Of a DNA stretch of 64,000 bases, positions 27,601 through 37,049 are shown piece by piece. The notes under the pieces were generated by a model. The model saw only the letters and a program-made list of their open reading frames with translations, was not told the DNA's origin and made no database searches. Source of the DNA: Sphingomonas sp. BT-65 (GTDB lineage: Bacteria > Pseudomonadota > Alphaproteobacteria > Sphingomonadales > Sphingomonadaceae); contig NZ_JAPCIA010000001.1 of the NCBI RefSeq assembly GCF_026107375.2, positions 558,001 through 622,000 on the forward strand, given 5' to 3'. The position numbers and the translations under genes are program-made. Each line of letters begins with the position of its first letter. Position 1 is the stretch's first letter.

Positions 27601-30600
27601 CACGCCCAGACCCTCGGCGACATAGAATTTGCCCGAGCCGATATTACCGCCGGCGCGGATGTTGAGGTCGCCGCCGCCGGTGACGGTGAGCGCCATCGGC
27701 TCGCCGATCTTGGTGTTGCCGACGACGCGGCCGGTGGTGGGCAAGTTGACCGCGAGGTTGAGGATGTCGCCCCCCGCGCTGATGTCGATATTGCCGCCGC
27801 CCAGCGCGCCGATGCCCGCCTGGTAGGTCGGGAAGTTGACGTACCAGGTGCTCTGGTCGAACGCACGGCCATTGGCCTGCGCGAACACGCCGTCGGTGCG
27901 GACCGAGCCCAGCGCGACGAGCCAGCCGCTCGGCAGCTGCGGACTACCCGAACCGAAGATCGTCCCCGCGACATTGACCGAGATGTCCCCGCCGTTGATC
28001 GGATAGGACGCACCCGCCGGAGCGTAGAAGCCGGCCAGCGTCGGCGCATTCTCACCCGCGGTGTAGATCACCGAAGGCCGGTACTGCAGCACCAGGTCCT
28101 TCGCGCTGGCGAGGTTGATGCCCGCAGTGCCGGTGCGCACCAGATAGCCGGTCGAGTTATCCCACTGGATGATCTCGCGTGCCGTCAGCGGATTGAGGTT
28201 GAAGGTGTTGGTCAGCGTCGAACCGTCGGCGCGCAATCGGGCATAGCCGCCGCCATCGTCGAACGCGAGCGTCGGCAGCGGGCGCCGGGCATAGTTATCG
28301 GTATCGACATAGTCGCCGGTCACCGGATCCTTGAGGATCGGCTGCCCCGTCTGCGGGTCGAGATACCGCCCCTGCGCATTGCGCGTCAGCTCGACCCAGC
28401 CGAGGTGGTAGTTGTTGGGCTGGCCAGTCCGCACGAAGCGGCCGGTCGTCGGGTCCTTGAGGTAGAGCCGGTTCTCGTTGCCACGCGCCGGATCGTAATA
28501 ATATTCGATCGTGTCGGGCGTACCGCCGACGATGATCGAACCCTTGCCCTGATCGAGCAGCCCGCCCGGCAGCACCGCCAGCGAGTTCGGGCTCAGCACA
28601 TTGGCGCCCGCGGTCAGGTTGAACGTCCAGCTCGGGCCGTTGAGCAGCAGGCCGTTCGCCTTGGGCGTGGTGAACCCGTCCGAGAGGTTGGCGTTGATCT
28701 TGAGGTCGCCCTTGGCGCGCAGCGTCAGCACGCCCGCCGCGCCGTTGAAGCGCACATTGTGGAGATCCCAGTCGGTCTTGAGCTCCATGTCGCCGTCGGA
28801 GCGCAGCTCGATCCCGGGCGCCACGGTGACGCCGCCGCCGAGCCGCGCCTGGATCGCCTGGGCGTTGTTCATGAACGCCGCCGCGTCGGCCTGGACCATG
28901 TTGATCACCGGCTGATCGATCACCGTCACGCCCTCATAGACGCGGAACGCCTCGGCCAGCACCTGACGCGCGCCGGTGATCGTGCCCGCGACCTGGCCGA
29001 CCGCCATGTCGTTGCCGATCTGTGGCGCGCGCAGCCGCACTAGGCGGCCGCCGTCCCCCGTCCCCGACACGTCGATCAGCGATCCCGCCGCCAGGTCGAT
29101 CCGTCCGCCGCCGCGGCCCTGCGTCTCGAGCAGCACCGTGCCGCCCGATCCGTCCGCGGCATTGGCCTTCGCCAGGATCTTGCCGCTCGCCAGCAGGTTG
29201 ACGTTCTCCGCCGCGGCGAGCTGCACGCGGCCACCATTGGCACCGACCGTCTCGATCGTGCCGGCGAGATTGATCGAGCCGTCATTCGCCACCACGGCGA
29301 AGTCGCGCACCCGGATCGTGCCGGTGATCGTGGCGTCGCCCTGGTTGAACTCGAAGCGCCGCGATTCGCGGAACCCGCCCGCATCGAGCGCGGCGTTGAG
29401 GGCGGTGAAGTCGCCCAGCGTCGCGCTCAGCACCGAGAAGCTGCCCGAGCGGTAGCCGTCGATCGCGCTACCCTTGACGCCCGAACCCAGCGTCACGTTG
29501 CCGAGTCCGGCAAAGGCGTTGAGCGCGCCGGCATCGCCGCCCGCGCTCGAGCCCGACACGTCGATCACCGCGTTCTGCGCGAGCGTGATGTTGCCGCGAT
29601 CCGAGGTCAGGTTGACCGTTCCCGCGCCAACGCCGACCTCGACGTCGAAGATGCGGCTGACATTGCTGGTCACGTCGATCGACGATCCGCTCGCCAGCAC
29701 CACGTCGCCCTGGCGGGCGCGCAGGTTGACGATGCCGCCGGTCAGCCCGATGCGACCGCTGCTCGTGATCGAGGAACCGGTGAAGCCGATCGTCGCGCCG
29801 AAGGTCGAGAAGGGATCGAGCGTGCCGCCCGCACTGGCAAGCGAGATCGCCCCGCCCGCATCGAAGAACAGCCGCGCGCCGCTCTCGGCGGTCACCGCGC
29901 CCGCGTCGATCGTCAGCGCGCCGTTGGTGAACAGCGCGCCGTCGTCATGGCCGATCACTCGCTTCGCCGCATCGATCGTCAGCGTGCCGACGCCGGAGAT
30001 GCGCTTGTCGCCGCCCGAGAAATGGATGTTATCGCCAGCGAGCAACATCGCGACGTCGCCGCTGCTACCCGCCACCGCGCCGCCATTGGCGTTGGCGATG
30101 GTCAGCGTGCCGGCCGAGACGGTGACCTTGTCCCCGCCGTCGCCGATCGCGCGAATTTCGCGCGCATCGAGCGTCAGGCCGTTGTCGGCGTCGAGCGTCA
30201 CCGTGCCATGGAAGTCGATCGTGCTGTAGCTCTTGAGCGCGATGTCCTCGGCCGCCGCGAGCGCGCCGAGCGACCCGCCGGCGAAGACCAGCCCGGAGGT
30301 TCCCGCAGGCACCTCGCCCACGCTGACGCGCGAGGCGGCGGCGGCGATCTGCTTCGCCGCCAGCGACGCCTTGCCGCTGAGCGCGATGTCGCCGGTCGTG
30401 TCCATCGCCAGCGAGCGGCTCGAGCTGAGCTTCGCGCCGTCGGCGATGATCAGGTTGCCGCCCGGGGTCAGCGGCGCGAGGCCGCTGGCGACGCGCGAGG
30501 CGTTGACGATCGCGAGTTGGGCCGGATCGGCCAGCAGCGCGCTCAGCGCATCGACCGCGGTCAGGTTGCGCAGGATGTCGACCTGCCCGCTCGACGACAG

Positions 30601-33600
30601 GCGCAGCACCGTGCCCTGGTCGTAGATCGGGTGGATGATGTCGTCGGTGGTCGCCGGCGTGCCGCGCGTGTCGGTGAAGCCGGGATAGAAGGGCAGTACG
30701 CGCAGGTCGCCCGAGCTGCCCGTGATCTGGCCGCGCGTCTCGACTGCGGCACCTTCGGCGAGCCGCACCGTGTTGGCCGCCGCGAACAGTAGCTCGGGGC
30801 CGGCCAGCACCGATCCGACATTGTCGATGACGACATCGGTGGCGCCGACGCTCAGCTCGAGATTGACCGCGCCCTGGCGACGCACGCCGCCGAGCAACAG
30901 GCTCTCCGCGCCGAACGCGTTGAGCGCATTGCTGTCGAGCAGCAGGTAACCGGCATAGTTGCTGGTGTCGGTATCGGCATCGATCACCGCGATCTTCGGT
31001 GCGCTGATGTCGGCGAAGCCGCCGCGTCCGCCCTTCGCCGCGCCCGACTTGAGCGTCGCGTTGAGCTTCAGGTCCTTGCCCGCGGTGAGCACGACGCTGC
31101 CGCCGTCGATCGGGATCCGCGGGATGTCGCCGATCGGCTGGTTGGTGCGCAGCGCCTTCTTGAGGAACGCCTCGGAGGTGAAGAAGGTGCTCGCGAACGC
31201 TTCGGCATATTCGCTGCGCATGCGCAGCGCCTTGCCGTCCATCACCAGGAAGCCGGTGTTGCGCTGGTCGCGCACCGCCTGCCCGGCGATGAAGCGATAG
31301 CCCGCCTGGATCGTCGAGCCGTCGGGATTATACGCGACCTCGCCCAGCGGCATGTCGGCATAGTCGCCCTGGTAATGGTGCTTCGCCGTCACGCGATACG
31401 CGCCCGGCAGCGCGGCATAGGAGGCCGGCAGCAGCGTGTAATAGCCCGCTGCGAGGCCGTTGCCGCCCGAGAGGTAGATCTTGCTGCCGACCGCGAGCCC
31501 GGTGCCCTCGCCCAGCCCGACCGGCGCGATGTCGCCCTCGAAGCCGGGGATCACCGCGAAGATCTCGCCGGGCGCGCTCACCCAGTTATAATCGGCGTCG
31601 CGATAGCCGGTCAGCCAGTCGGTGCTGCCGCCAAGGCCCGGGACGAACTCGCGGGCGTAGAGGTCGCCGCTGCCCGCGACGTCCATCACCGCGCCGAACT
31701 GGAGATCGATGACCGCGGCGTTGACGTTGATTGTCTTGGCCGGCAGCGAGCGCAGCTCGACCGCACCCTGCGTCACCAGCGGATCGAGCCAGGTGTCGCC
31801 GTTCGACAGCCAGCCATAGGGAATGACATGCCCGTCGGCGTTGACCGAGGTGATGCTGCCCGGCAGCAACCGGACGCGGCCATCGGGGCCGGTCGCCTGG
31901 AAGGTAATCGAGCCGAGCGGCGAGCGGACCGTGCCGCCCTGGTCGATCTCGGGCGCGCGGAAGATCAGCTCGGCCGCGGCCTCATAAGGCGTGCCGTTGA
32001 GCGGGCCACCATCGTCCTGCTTGAGGATGGTGATCTTCTGGTCGGAGCTGACCGTGAACTGGCGCGCGGTGGCGGCGTAGATCTGGTCCGCCTTCAGCGT
32101 TAGCTTGCCCGGGGTGACGATCGAGCCGCTGTAGCGGCTGGTCGAATTACCCGCGCCGAGCAGGCGGATGTCGCCGCCACTGCTGATCGTCGTGTCGCCG
32201 AACCCATAGAAACTGGCGTTCACCACATCCACCAGCGTGCCGGCATGGACGGTGATGCGGCTATTGGGGTTGGCGGCCGGGATCACGTTGCGCAGCGCCG
32301 CCTCATGAAGCGTGCCGTCGACCTGCGGCGAACCGGTGATGTTGGAGGCGCTGTCGAGGCGGATGATGTTCGCCTCAAGCTTCACGTCGGCGCCGTTCGC
32401 GCCGATCAGCCGCGGTGTGTTGATCGTCAGGCGATCGAGCACGAAGCTGCCGTCCGCCTTGCGCCCGCCGAGCGTCGAGCTGCCGACGAACATGATGCCC
32501 GGCGACGCGTTGAGCGAGAGCGAGCCGAACCCGCCGCTCGCCAGGACGCGGTTCGCGTCGAAGCGCGGCATGATGTTGAGCCTGTTGGCCGGTGCGGGCA
32601 AGTCGTAACGGGCCTGCGACGACCGGAAGATGTCGGCCATCGCCGGATGCAGCCCGGGCAGTGCCGGCATCGCCGTCCCGGCATCGGCGGGAATGTTGTC
32701 GCCGATCAGCAGTGCGGTCGGATTGCCCGCAGCGTTGACGACATAATTGTTGAGCCAGGCGGTAAGCTCGGCGGCGTCCTTCACCATGAAGCCCGCCGGG
32801 AACGACGCGATCGCGTTGGTCGCGTATTGCGAGCTGTAGCGCGCCCAGTCGATCGTGTTGAGATCGATCCCGTACATGGTGGTCGGGCGCGTGTTGCCGC
32901 CCTTGAGATAGACGCGCGTGCGTAGGTTATTGAACAGCGAGACCGCGCTCGACACCGGCGTGAAACTACCTTGCGGCTGATAGCCCGCAGCGAGGCTCAG
33001 CGACAGCGCGCCGCCGCGCGCCGTGTCCCCGCCGGCGTGCGCGAGCAGCGTCGCGTCGTTCATGTCGGCGAGCAGGCTGGAGATTGAGATCGACCCGCCA
33101 TCGGACGCCATCAGCGTCGGCGTGCGCACCGACACGCCGTTCGCGTCGGCCGGCGCCGGCACGTCGAAGGTGAAGCTGGTCCCCGACACGTCGAGCACCG
33201 CACCCTTCTCGATCGTGATGAAGTCGCGGCCCGAGATGCCGATCGATCCCCCCGCGAGCACTTCGCCGTCGAGCAGCTCGCGGCCGTCCTTGATCGTGCG
33301 GTCAGTCACCAGCACCACGCCCGGCGCCAGCAGCTTGGCGGTGCTGCGCAGCTTGTGGTTGTCGCCGATCAGGTCGATCGTGCCCGCCGGTGCCAGGATC
33401 GTCCCGGCGATGTCGCTGGCGGCGCCCAGGCGGATCGAGCCGCGCGCCTCGGTCGCGAGCAGCGCGCCCTCGCCCATGAGCAGGGCGGGCAGGTTGAGTT
33501 CCATGCCGTGGCGCTGCGCCGCGGGCCGCTGCTCAAGCGGCACGAAACCGATATCAGCGACCGCGTAGATGTCGGTACCCGAGGCGAAGTCGAGATAGGA

Positions 33601-36600
33601 CGGCCCGCCGGAGAGCCCCGGCACCTTGAGCACCAGCGAGGCGGCGCTCGCCTTCACCTGCACGCCATCGTTGATGGTGACGCCCGGCGCCTGCAGCGAG
33701 ATCTTCGAGAAGCCGCTGCGCTCGAAGAATTCGGGCGCGATCAGCATCGCGCCATCCTGTTCCTCGCTCAGCGAGTCGCCGATCACGATCTGCGCCAGCG
33801 TGCTCAGCGAATAGGCGCCGTTGCCGCCCAGGCCATAGGCGCGGGCATTGGCGAGGCCGCTGAGGTCGAGCGTGTCCTGCGGCTGGATGCTGGCGTTGAC
33901 CGAGAGGTCGCCGGCCTTGCCCGCGCGCAGCACGCCCTCGCGATCGACCCAGGCGCCGCCCGAGGTGTCGATCACCATGCTCTCGGGCAGGATCAGCGAG
34001 ACGTCCTCGAAGATATCCTGGCCGGCATTGGTCGCCGAGATGCTCACCGATCCGCCGTCGATGCGCGGCACCGCGGCGATCGCCACCGGCTCGTCGCGCT
34101 CGAAATCATTGTACCAGGCGCCGCGCGTCTCGATCCGGCTGTTCTCGCCCATCACCAGGCTGAGCCCGCTCAGCGAGACGTCGCCGCCCTGCGTGCGGAT
34201 GCTGCCCAGGAACTCCATGCGGTCGCCGGCTTCGAGCTCGAACGACGCGCCGTTCTGGAGGTTCAGGTTGACGCCCGCCTCGACGCGCACCGCAAGGCCG
34301 TCGCGCGGCGGGAACGGATTGAAGTCCGCGCTGCGATTGTCCTGCCGGGCATAATAGCTGCCCATGGTCGAGCGGTTGAAGAAGTCCTGCGACACGAGCA
34401 TGCCGTTGTCGCTGCGCCGCCCGTTCTGGCCGCGCTTGGTGCCCTGCTCATATTCCTCGCCGAAGAAGTCGCCGTAAACGTCGGACAGTGTGCCCTCGAT
34501 CCCGAAATTGTCGGGCAGCAGCTGCTCCATCGCCGTGATCAGGATGTTGTTGCTGACATACTCGCCTTCGCTCTCGCCGGCATTGTTCAGAATGAACTGG
34601 CCGCCCTTGGGCTGGTTGGCGCGCTGATACTTGCCGATCGTCGTCGCGCCCTTGACCGTGCCCTGCAGCACCACGTCGGGCGCCAGCACCGCGATCGTGC
34701 CGCCCGCCCCGCCCTCGACATAGCCGTCCTCGTAGCGGCCGAGCGTGCTCGACATGAACGGGATATAGTAGGTCTTCTGCCTGCCCCATTTGACGTCGTA
34801 CTGAACCCATTCGTTGGCGAGGCCCATATAGAGCTCGTCCGGACTCGCCTCGCGAATGTCGATGATGCGGTTGTCGAGCGTGCGGATCAGGGTCGTGTTC
34901 ACGAACCCCGCCTGATAGGTGATCTTGCCGCCCGAGACGTCGATCACCGAGCCCGACTTCATGATGAAGTCGTCGTCGACATCGATATTGAACGAACCAC
35001 CGTTGAGCAGGAACTGGGCGAGCGTGCCCTGATTGAGGTTGTCGAAGCTCTCCCAGTTGGCGAAGTCGGTGCCGTAGCGGCGGTCGACGGTGATCTCGCG
35101 GCGATAGAGCGGCCCGTCGCGCTGCAGCGGCGAATCCGCGAGCTGCGCGGCGAACAGCTTGCCGGTGACCTGGTGGAAGCCCATCGGCAGGACGGTGCTC
35201 TTCCAGCCCGACAGGTCGATCGTCGCGCCCTTCTCCATCAGGAAGCGCACGCCGCTCTCATTGTCGAGATTGGCGCTGTTGCCGCGGTTGCTGCCGATCG
35301 CCATCGCGGTCGCGTCGAGCAGCACGTTCATCGTGCCACTCGGCATGTAGATCATCGAATCCTCCTGCATGTGCAGGCGGGCGCCGAGGATGTCGAGCGT
35401 GCCGACGCTCTGCGCGCCGGAGGTCAGCGGGATCTTGTCGCTCGCCTCGAGATCGGGCGTGATCTGGGTCAGGCTGCCCTTGCCGAAGATCACATCGCCA
35501 TTGCCGTAGGACGGGCCGTCGACCTCGTTGTTCACGAACTCGCGATAGTCGTAGATCGCGGTCTTGAACTCGATCGCGCCGCGGAACAGCGCGGTCGAGG
35601 TCATCTCGATCGCGCCCATCTGCTCGAGGCTGTAGCCGCGGAAGTCGACGCGCCCGCCGCGCTCGGCGCGGATGATGCCCTCGTTGCGCGCGTGGAAGCC
35701 GAGATCGGCGACGCGTTTCGCCTGGATCTGGTTGAGATAGGCCTCGACGCGCTGGACCGCGTTCGGAACGGTGGCGCCGATCGCATAGGTCTCGCCGAAC
35801 GCCTGCTTCCAGAAGTTCTGGCGCGCGACGGTATTAACGGTACCGAGGCTCATATACGGCAGGTTCGCGCGCATGAACGAGATCGGGTTGTAGGCGCCGG
35901 CATAGGCGGTGACGTTCTTGCCGTCGCCGACCAGATAGATGTTGTCGCCCGCCGCCAGGATCACCTGACCCTCGTCCTTGACCGAGAGCAGGCCGCGATT
36001 GGTCACCGCGGGACCGAACAGCATGATCTTGCCGTGGCTGCCGGTCTCGACCGAGCCGGTCGCGCCGACGGTCATCTTCCAGCGCAGCGGGTCGTTGGGA
36101 TCGTCGATCGATGGCGCCGGGCGCAGCAGGTCGACCATCGGGTCGCTGCCGTTGATCCCCTTGTAGTTCCAGGTGTTGCTGAAGGTCGGATCGAGGCGGT
36201 TGTTATAGTCGCGGGCATAGGAGACCAGGCCCGCGTCGTCGCGGAAATCCAGGGCCGAAAGCACGGCCTGATGCGCCTTGACCTTGCCGTTGAGCACCAG
36301 CCCCTGCGGCCCGGCGAGCACGACCTGGCCCTCGGCCTCGATATCACCGTTGAGCACGGTCGTCCCCTGCTTCAGGGAACGGTTGAACAGCGTCCATTCC
36401 TTCTGCGCCTGCTTGATGCGCAGCACCTCGCCGGCCTGGCTCGAAAGGTCGCTCCAGTTGAGCCGCGCAACCCCGGTCGACTGGGTGATGGTGGTGACGT
36501 TGCCCGCGACGTCGACGTCCTTGACCCCGGTCCCGGTCACCAACTGGCGGACATTGACCTTGGCGTCCGGCCCCATCAGCACGCCATTGTCGTTGAACAC

Positions 36601-37020
36601 GAACACACGGCCCTGCGCGCGGATCTCGCCGCCGATGAACGACGCCTGGGTGCCGTGCACGCGGTTGACCGCGATCCAGTCCGCCGACTGCTGCTGGAAC
36701 TCGAGGATCTCGTTGGTCTGGAGCCGGAAATTCTCCCAGTCGAGCAGCGCCTTCTGCTGGTTCTGCTTGATCGACATCAGCGGCCGCCCGTCCGACGCCG
36801 ATCCGATCACCGGCCGGTCCGCGCCCGACCATTGCGACATGGTGCCGTCGGGCAGCTTGACCCGCCCGGCCTGCATCGCCGTCATCGACTGGAACGGTGC
36901 CTGCTGCGCGTGCGCCACCGGCGCGGCAAAGCTCGCGGCCAGTGCCAAGGCGGAGAGGCTGCAGGTGCCGAACAGCCGCGTGGGGCGATTGGCGATCGGG
37001 GCGGTGCGGGTCGGTTGCAT
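24610..37020 (-). CDS. giant filamentous-haemagglutinin-family exoprotein with C-terminal STN domain
   Basis: 4136 residues. Signal peptide about 1-38 (ends VAHAQ). The TPS/haemagglutination-activity domain spans about 40-280, with RVFVFNDNGVLMGPDA where the family usually has NPNG. A long region of repeated short strands (GGDIxI, GSVIDVSGG) suggests a right-handed beta helix. A duplicated helical insert lies at about 3587-3704, then a DUF3739-like region (about 3774-3955; SRVLTALGGNMLIWSSYGDI). Apart from Cys20 in the signal, the only cysteines are C4011 and C4017 (CTDPRQC). Residues about 4054-4128 are an STN domain (YSFDVSEPTVAEAVLAVGRL) like that of the TonB receptor at 59.4-62.4 kb. Probably exported by the TpsB at 42.2-43.8 kb. 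Confidence 0.92.
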   Translation of the reverse strand: MQPTRTAPIANRPTRLFGTCSLSALALAASFAAPVAHAQQAPFQSMTAMQAGRVKLPDGTMSQWSGADRPVIGSASDGRPLMSIKQNQQKALLDWENFRLQTNEILEFQQQSADWIAVNRVHGTQASFIGGEIRAQGRVFVFNDNGVLMGPDAKVNVRQLVTGTGVKDVDVAGNVTTITQSTGVARLNWSDLSSQAGEVLRIKQAQKEWTLFNRSLKQGTTVLNGDIEAEGQVVLAGPQGLVLNGKVKAHQAVLSALDFRDDAGLVSYARDYNNRLDPTFSNTWNYKGINGSDPMVDLLRPAPSIDDPNDPLRWKMTVGATGSVETGSHGKIMLFGPAVTNRGLLSVKDEGQVILAAGDNIYLVGDGKNVTAYAGAYNPISFMRANLPYMSLGTVNTVARQNFWKQAFGETYAIGATVPNAVQRVEAYLNQIQAKRVADLGFHARNEGIIRAERGGRVDFRGYSLEQMGAIEMTSTALFRGAIEFKTAIYDYREFVNNEVDGPSYGNGDVIFGKGSLTQITPDLEASDKIPLTSGAQSVGTLDILGARLHMQEDSMIYMPSGTMNVLLDATAMAIGSNRGNSANLDNESGVRFLMEKGATIDLSGWKSTVLPMGFHQVTGKLFAAQLADSPLQRDGPLYRREITVDRRYGTDFANWESFDNLNQGTLAQFLLNGGSFNIDVDDDFIMKSGSVIDVSGGKITYQAGFVNTTLIRTLDNRIIDIREASPDELYMGLANEWVQYDVKWGRQKTYYIPFMSSTLGRYEDGYVEGGAGGTIAVLAPDVVLQGTVKGATTIGKYQRANQPKGGQFILNNAGESEGEYVSNNILITAMEQLLPDNFGIEGTLSDVYGDFFGEEYEQGTKRGQNGRRSDNGMLVSQDFFNRSTMGSYYARQDNRSADFNPFPPRDGLAVRVEAGVNLNLQNGASFELEAGDRMEFLGSIRTQGGDVSLSGLSLVMGENSRIETRGAWYNDFERDEPVAIAAVPRIDGGSVSISATNAGQDIFEDVSLILPESMVIDTSGGAWVDREGVLRAGKAGDLSVNASIQPQDTLDLSGLANARAYGLGGNGAYSLSTLAQIVIGDSLSEEQDGAMLIAPEFFERSGFSKISLQAPGVTINDGVQVKASAASLVLKVPGLSGGPSYLDFASGTDIYAVADIGFVPLEQRPAAQRHGMELNLPALLMGEGALLATEARGSIRLGAASDIAGTILAPAGTIDLIGDNHKLRSTAKLLAPGVVLVTDRTIKDGRELLDGEVLAGGSIGISGRDFITIEKGAVLDVSGTSFTFDVPAPADANGVSVRTPTLMASDGGSISISSLLADMNDATLLAHAGGDTARGGALSLSLAAGYQPQGSFTPVSSAVSLFNNLRTRVYLKGGNTRPTTMYGIDLNTIDWARYSSQYATNAIASFPAGFMVKDAAELTAWLNNYVVNAAGNPTALLIGDNIPADAGTAMPALPGLHPAMADIFRSSQARYDLPAPANRLNIMPRFDANRVLASGGFGSLSLNASPGIMFVGSSTLGGRKADGSFVLDRLTINTPRLIGANGADVKLEANIIRLDSASNITGSPQVDGTLHEAALRNVIPAANPNSRITVHAGTLVDVVNASFYGFGDTTISSGGDIRLLGAGNSTSRYSGSIVTPGKLTLKADQIYAATARQFTVSSDQKITILKQDDGGPLNGTPYEAAAELIFRAPEIDQGGTVRSPLGSITFQATGPDGRVRLLPGSITSVNADGHVIPYGWLSNGDTWLDPLVTQGAVELRSLPAKTINVNAAVIDLQFGAVMDVAGSGDLYAREFVPGLGGSTDWLTGYRDADYNWVSAPGEIFAVIPGFEGDIAPVGLGEGTGLAVGSKIYLSGGNGLAAGYYTLLPASYAALPGAYRVTAKHHYQGDYADMPLGEVAYNPDGSTIQAGYRFIAGQAVRDQRNTGFLVMDGKALRMRSEYAEAFASTFFTSEAFLKKALRTNQPIGDIPRIPIDGGSVVLTAGKDLKLNATLKSGAAKGGRGGFADISAPKIAVIDADTDTSNYAGYLLLDSNALNAFGAESLLLGGVRRQGAVNLELSVGATDVVIDNVGSVLAGPELLFAAANTVRLAEGAAVETRGQITGSSGDLRVLPFYPGFTDTRGTPATTDDIIHPIYDQGTVLRLSSSGQVDILRNLTAVDALSALLADPAQLAIVNASRVASGLAPLTPGGNLIIADGAKLSSSRSLAMDTTGDIALSGKASLAAKQIAAAASRVSVGEVPAGTSGLVFAGGSLGALAAAEDIALKSYSTIDFHGTVTLDADNGLTLDAREIRAIGDGGDKVTVSAGTLTIANANGGAVAGSSGDVAMLLAGDNIHFSGGDKRISGVGTLTIDAAKRVIGHDDGALFTNGALTIDAGAVTAESGARLFFDAGGAISLASAGGTLDPFSTFGATIGFTGSSITSSGRIGLTGGIVNLRARQGDVVLASGSSIDVTSNVSRIFDVEVGVGAGTVNLTSDRGNITLAQNAVIDVSGSSAGGDAGALNAFAGLGNVTLGSGVKGSAIDGYRSGSFSVLSATLGDFTALNAALDAGGFRESRRFEFNQGDATITGTIRVRDFAVVANDGSINLAGTIETVGANGGRVQLAAAENVNLLASGKILAKANAADGSGGTVLLETQGRGGGRIDLAAGSLIDVSGTGDGGRLVRLRAPQIGNDMAVGQVAGTITGARQVLAEAFRVYEGVTVIDQPVINMVQADAAAFMNNAQAIQARLGGGVTVAPGIELRSDGDMELKTDWDLHNVRFNGAAGVLTLRAKGDLKINANLSDGFTTPKANGLLLNGPSWTFNLTAGANVLSPNSLAVLPGGLLDQGKGSIIVGGTPDTIEYYYDPARGNENRLYLKDPTTGRFVRTGQPNNYHLGWVELTRNAQGRYLDPQTGQPILKDPVTGDYVDTDNYARRPLPTLAFDDGGGYARLRADGSTLTNTFNLNPLTAREIIQWDNSTGYLVRTGTAGINLASAKDLVLQYRPSVIYTAGENAPTLAGFYAPAGASYPINGGDISVNVAGTIFGSGSPQLPSGWLVALGSVRTDGVFAQANGRAFDQSTWYVNFPTYQAGIGALGGGNIDISAGGDILNLAVNLPTTGRVVGNTKIGEPMALTVTGGGDLNIRAGGNIGSGKFYVAEGLGVISAGGAFISSDKAIGWKPGTSGGGLPGQTTGQIYYYIDPMLKLVANDIYTLLYTSSGEFRVTSGGDMNIEAVLDPLMPSPDDANGFFSYTPDAKVSLFSAGGDIKLWNNGSNIDIERLFGDVLNPTNVGGWTSTRAYAGTSNVAFELWPANVSVVAASGDINVLGGLLLAPSPTGTLDLLARGDVHIGNATRNVDQFIFDPNYANASNFRSGFGGIILSQSYVELHKTPLHPFSTNNNLGRFERQHFLTAGPNIAFTRENPPVLHVGDTQPVRIYAGNDIVTSAAIDLPKAAWIQAGGDVYFPNLTLQHNNALDLSIVRAGAGMYFNGSNYITVNGPGRLEIETGGDLWIPSNANGITSNWLMLPDPVPWDTNPAEVLNPGQKAADIAISVGFNQRPDVAAFETSYLDPNGSVISYLLKDAGGGKELSYYLFDRLYTRGDVRPDSIFFTEELRAGFVNHMRGLQGLPPLETAAQQADYMESAVEYWMGLPNGQATPFDQFFPSKARAADIGVEFYLPEQRQGLVNYVRKLQGLEPLETQAEQLEYLDTAWKYWEGLGEDYKSPFLRDVLYLELRTTGREANDPESERNDTTFRGYDAIKTLFPGAQKRASEALAAGESRWKGDFETYASRVLSNGGGQIDFMIPGGALKLANIAAPADATGQPPSNGGRGNALRAGIVTANGGAINIFAYDDVTVNQSRVLTALGGNMLIWSSYGDIAAGKGAKTSISPTFYNYTLHPDLFTMGRTPAGLPTGAGIGTVASIPGAPVADVDLIAPNGIVDAGDAGIRVSGNFNVFAVQILGTDNIDVAGIAIGLPTPPAAPLNLIQPTEADAQSREAVAMVTEQVRQVRRNSAIGSPSIIEVRVTGFGEACTDPRQCPQDSGGTGASNSVTPRAGPALAAAMDTAVQPVRVADNRYSFDVSEPTVAEAVLAVGRLSRANIVYDPKDLEGVNVRPVRGSMTTEAALRALTRGQNVQVRRIGPNSFLLKGPVRKGGRS
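25910..26262 (-). repeat. internal duplication of a ~55-residue helical module in the exoprotein
   Basis: Two copies encode residues about 3587-3643 and 3650-3704. Copy 1 has LRAGFVNHMRGLQGLPPLET and copy 2 has RQGLVNYVRKLQGLEPLETQ, followed in both by a YM/YL-D/E-(S/T)A-(V/W)-(E/K)YW segment and SPF/TPF. The shared motif is GxVNxxRxLQGLxPLET. The module is helical and differs from the surrounding strand-rich repeats. Confidence 0.8.
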
Positions 37021-37049
37021 CGGGCTCTACTCCGGACGGGTCGGTCGGA

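Noticed and set aside
24610..37020. The giant exoprotein as a contact-dependent inhibition (CdiA) toxin with an immunity gene
   Set aside because: The C-terminus is an STN domain after a DUF3739 region, there is no VENN-type boundary or nuclease-like tip, and the next gene is SapC rather than a small immunity protein.
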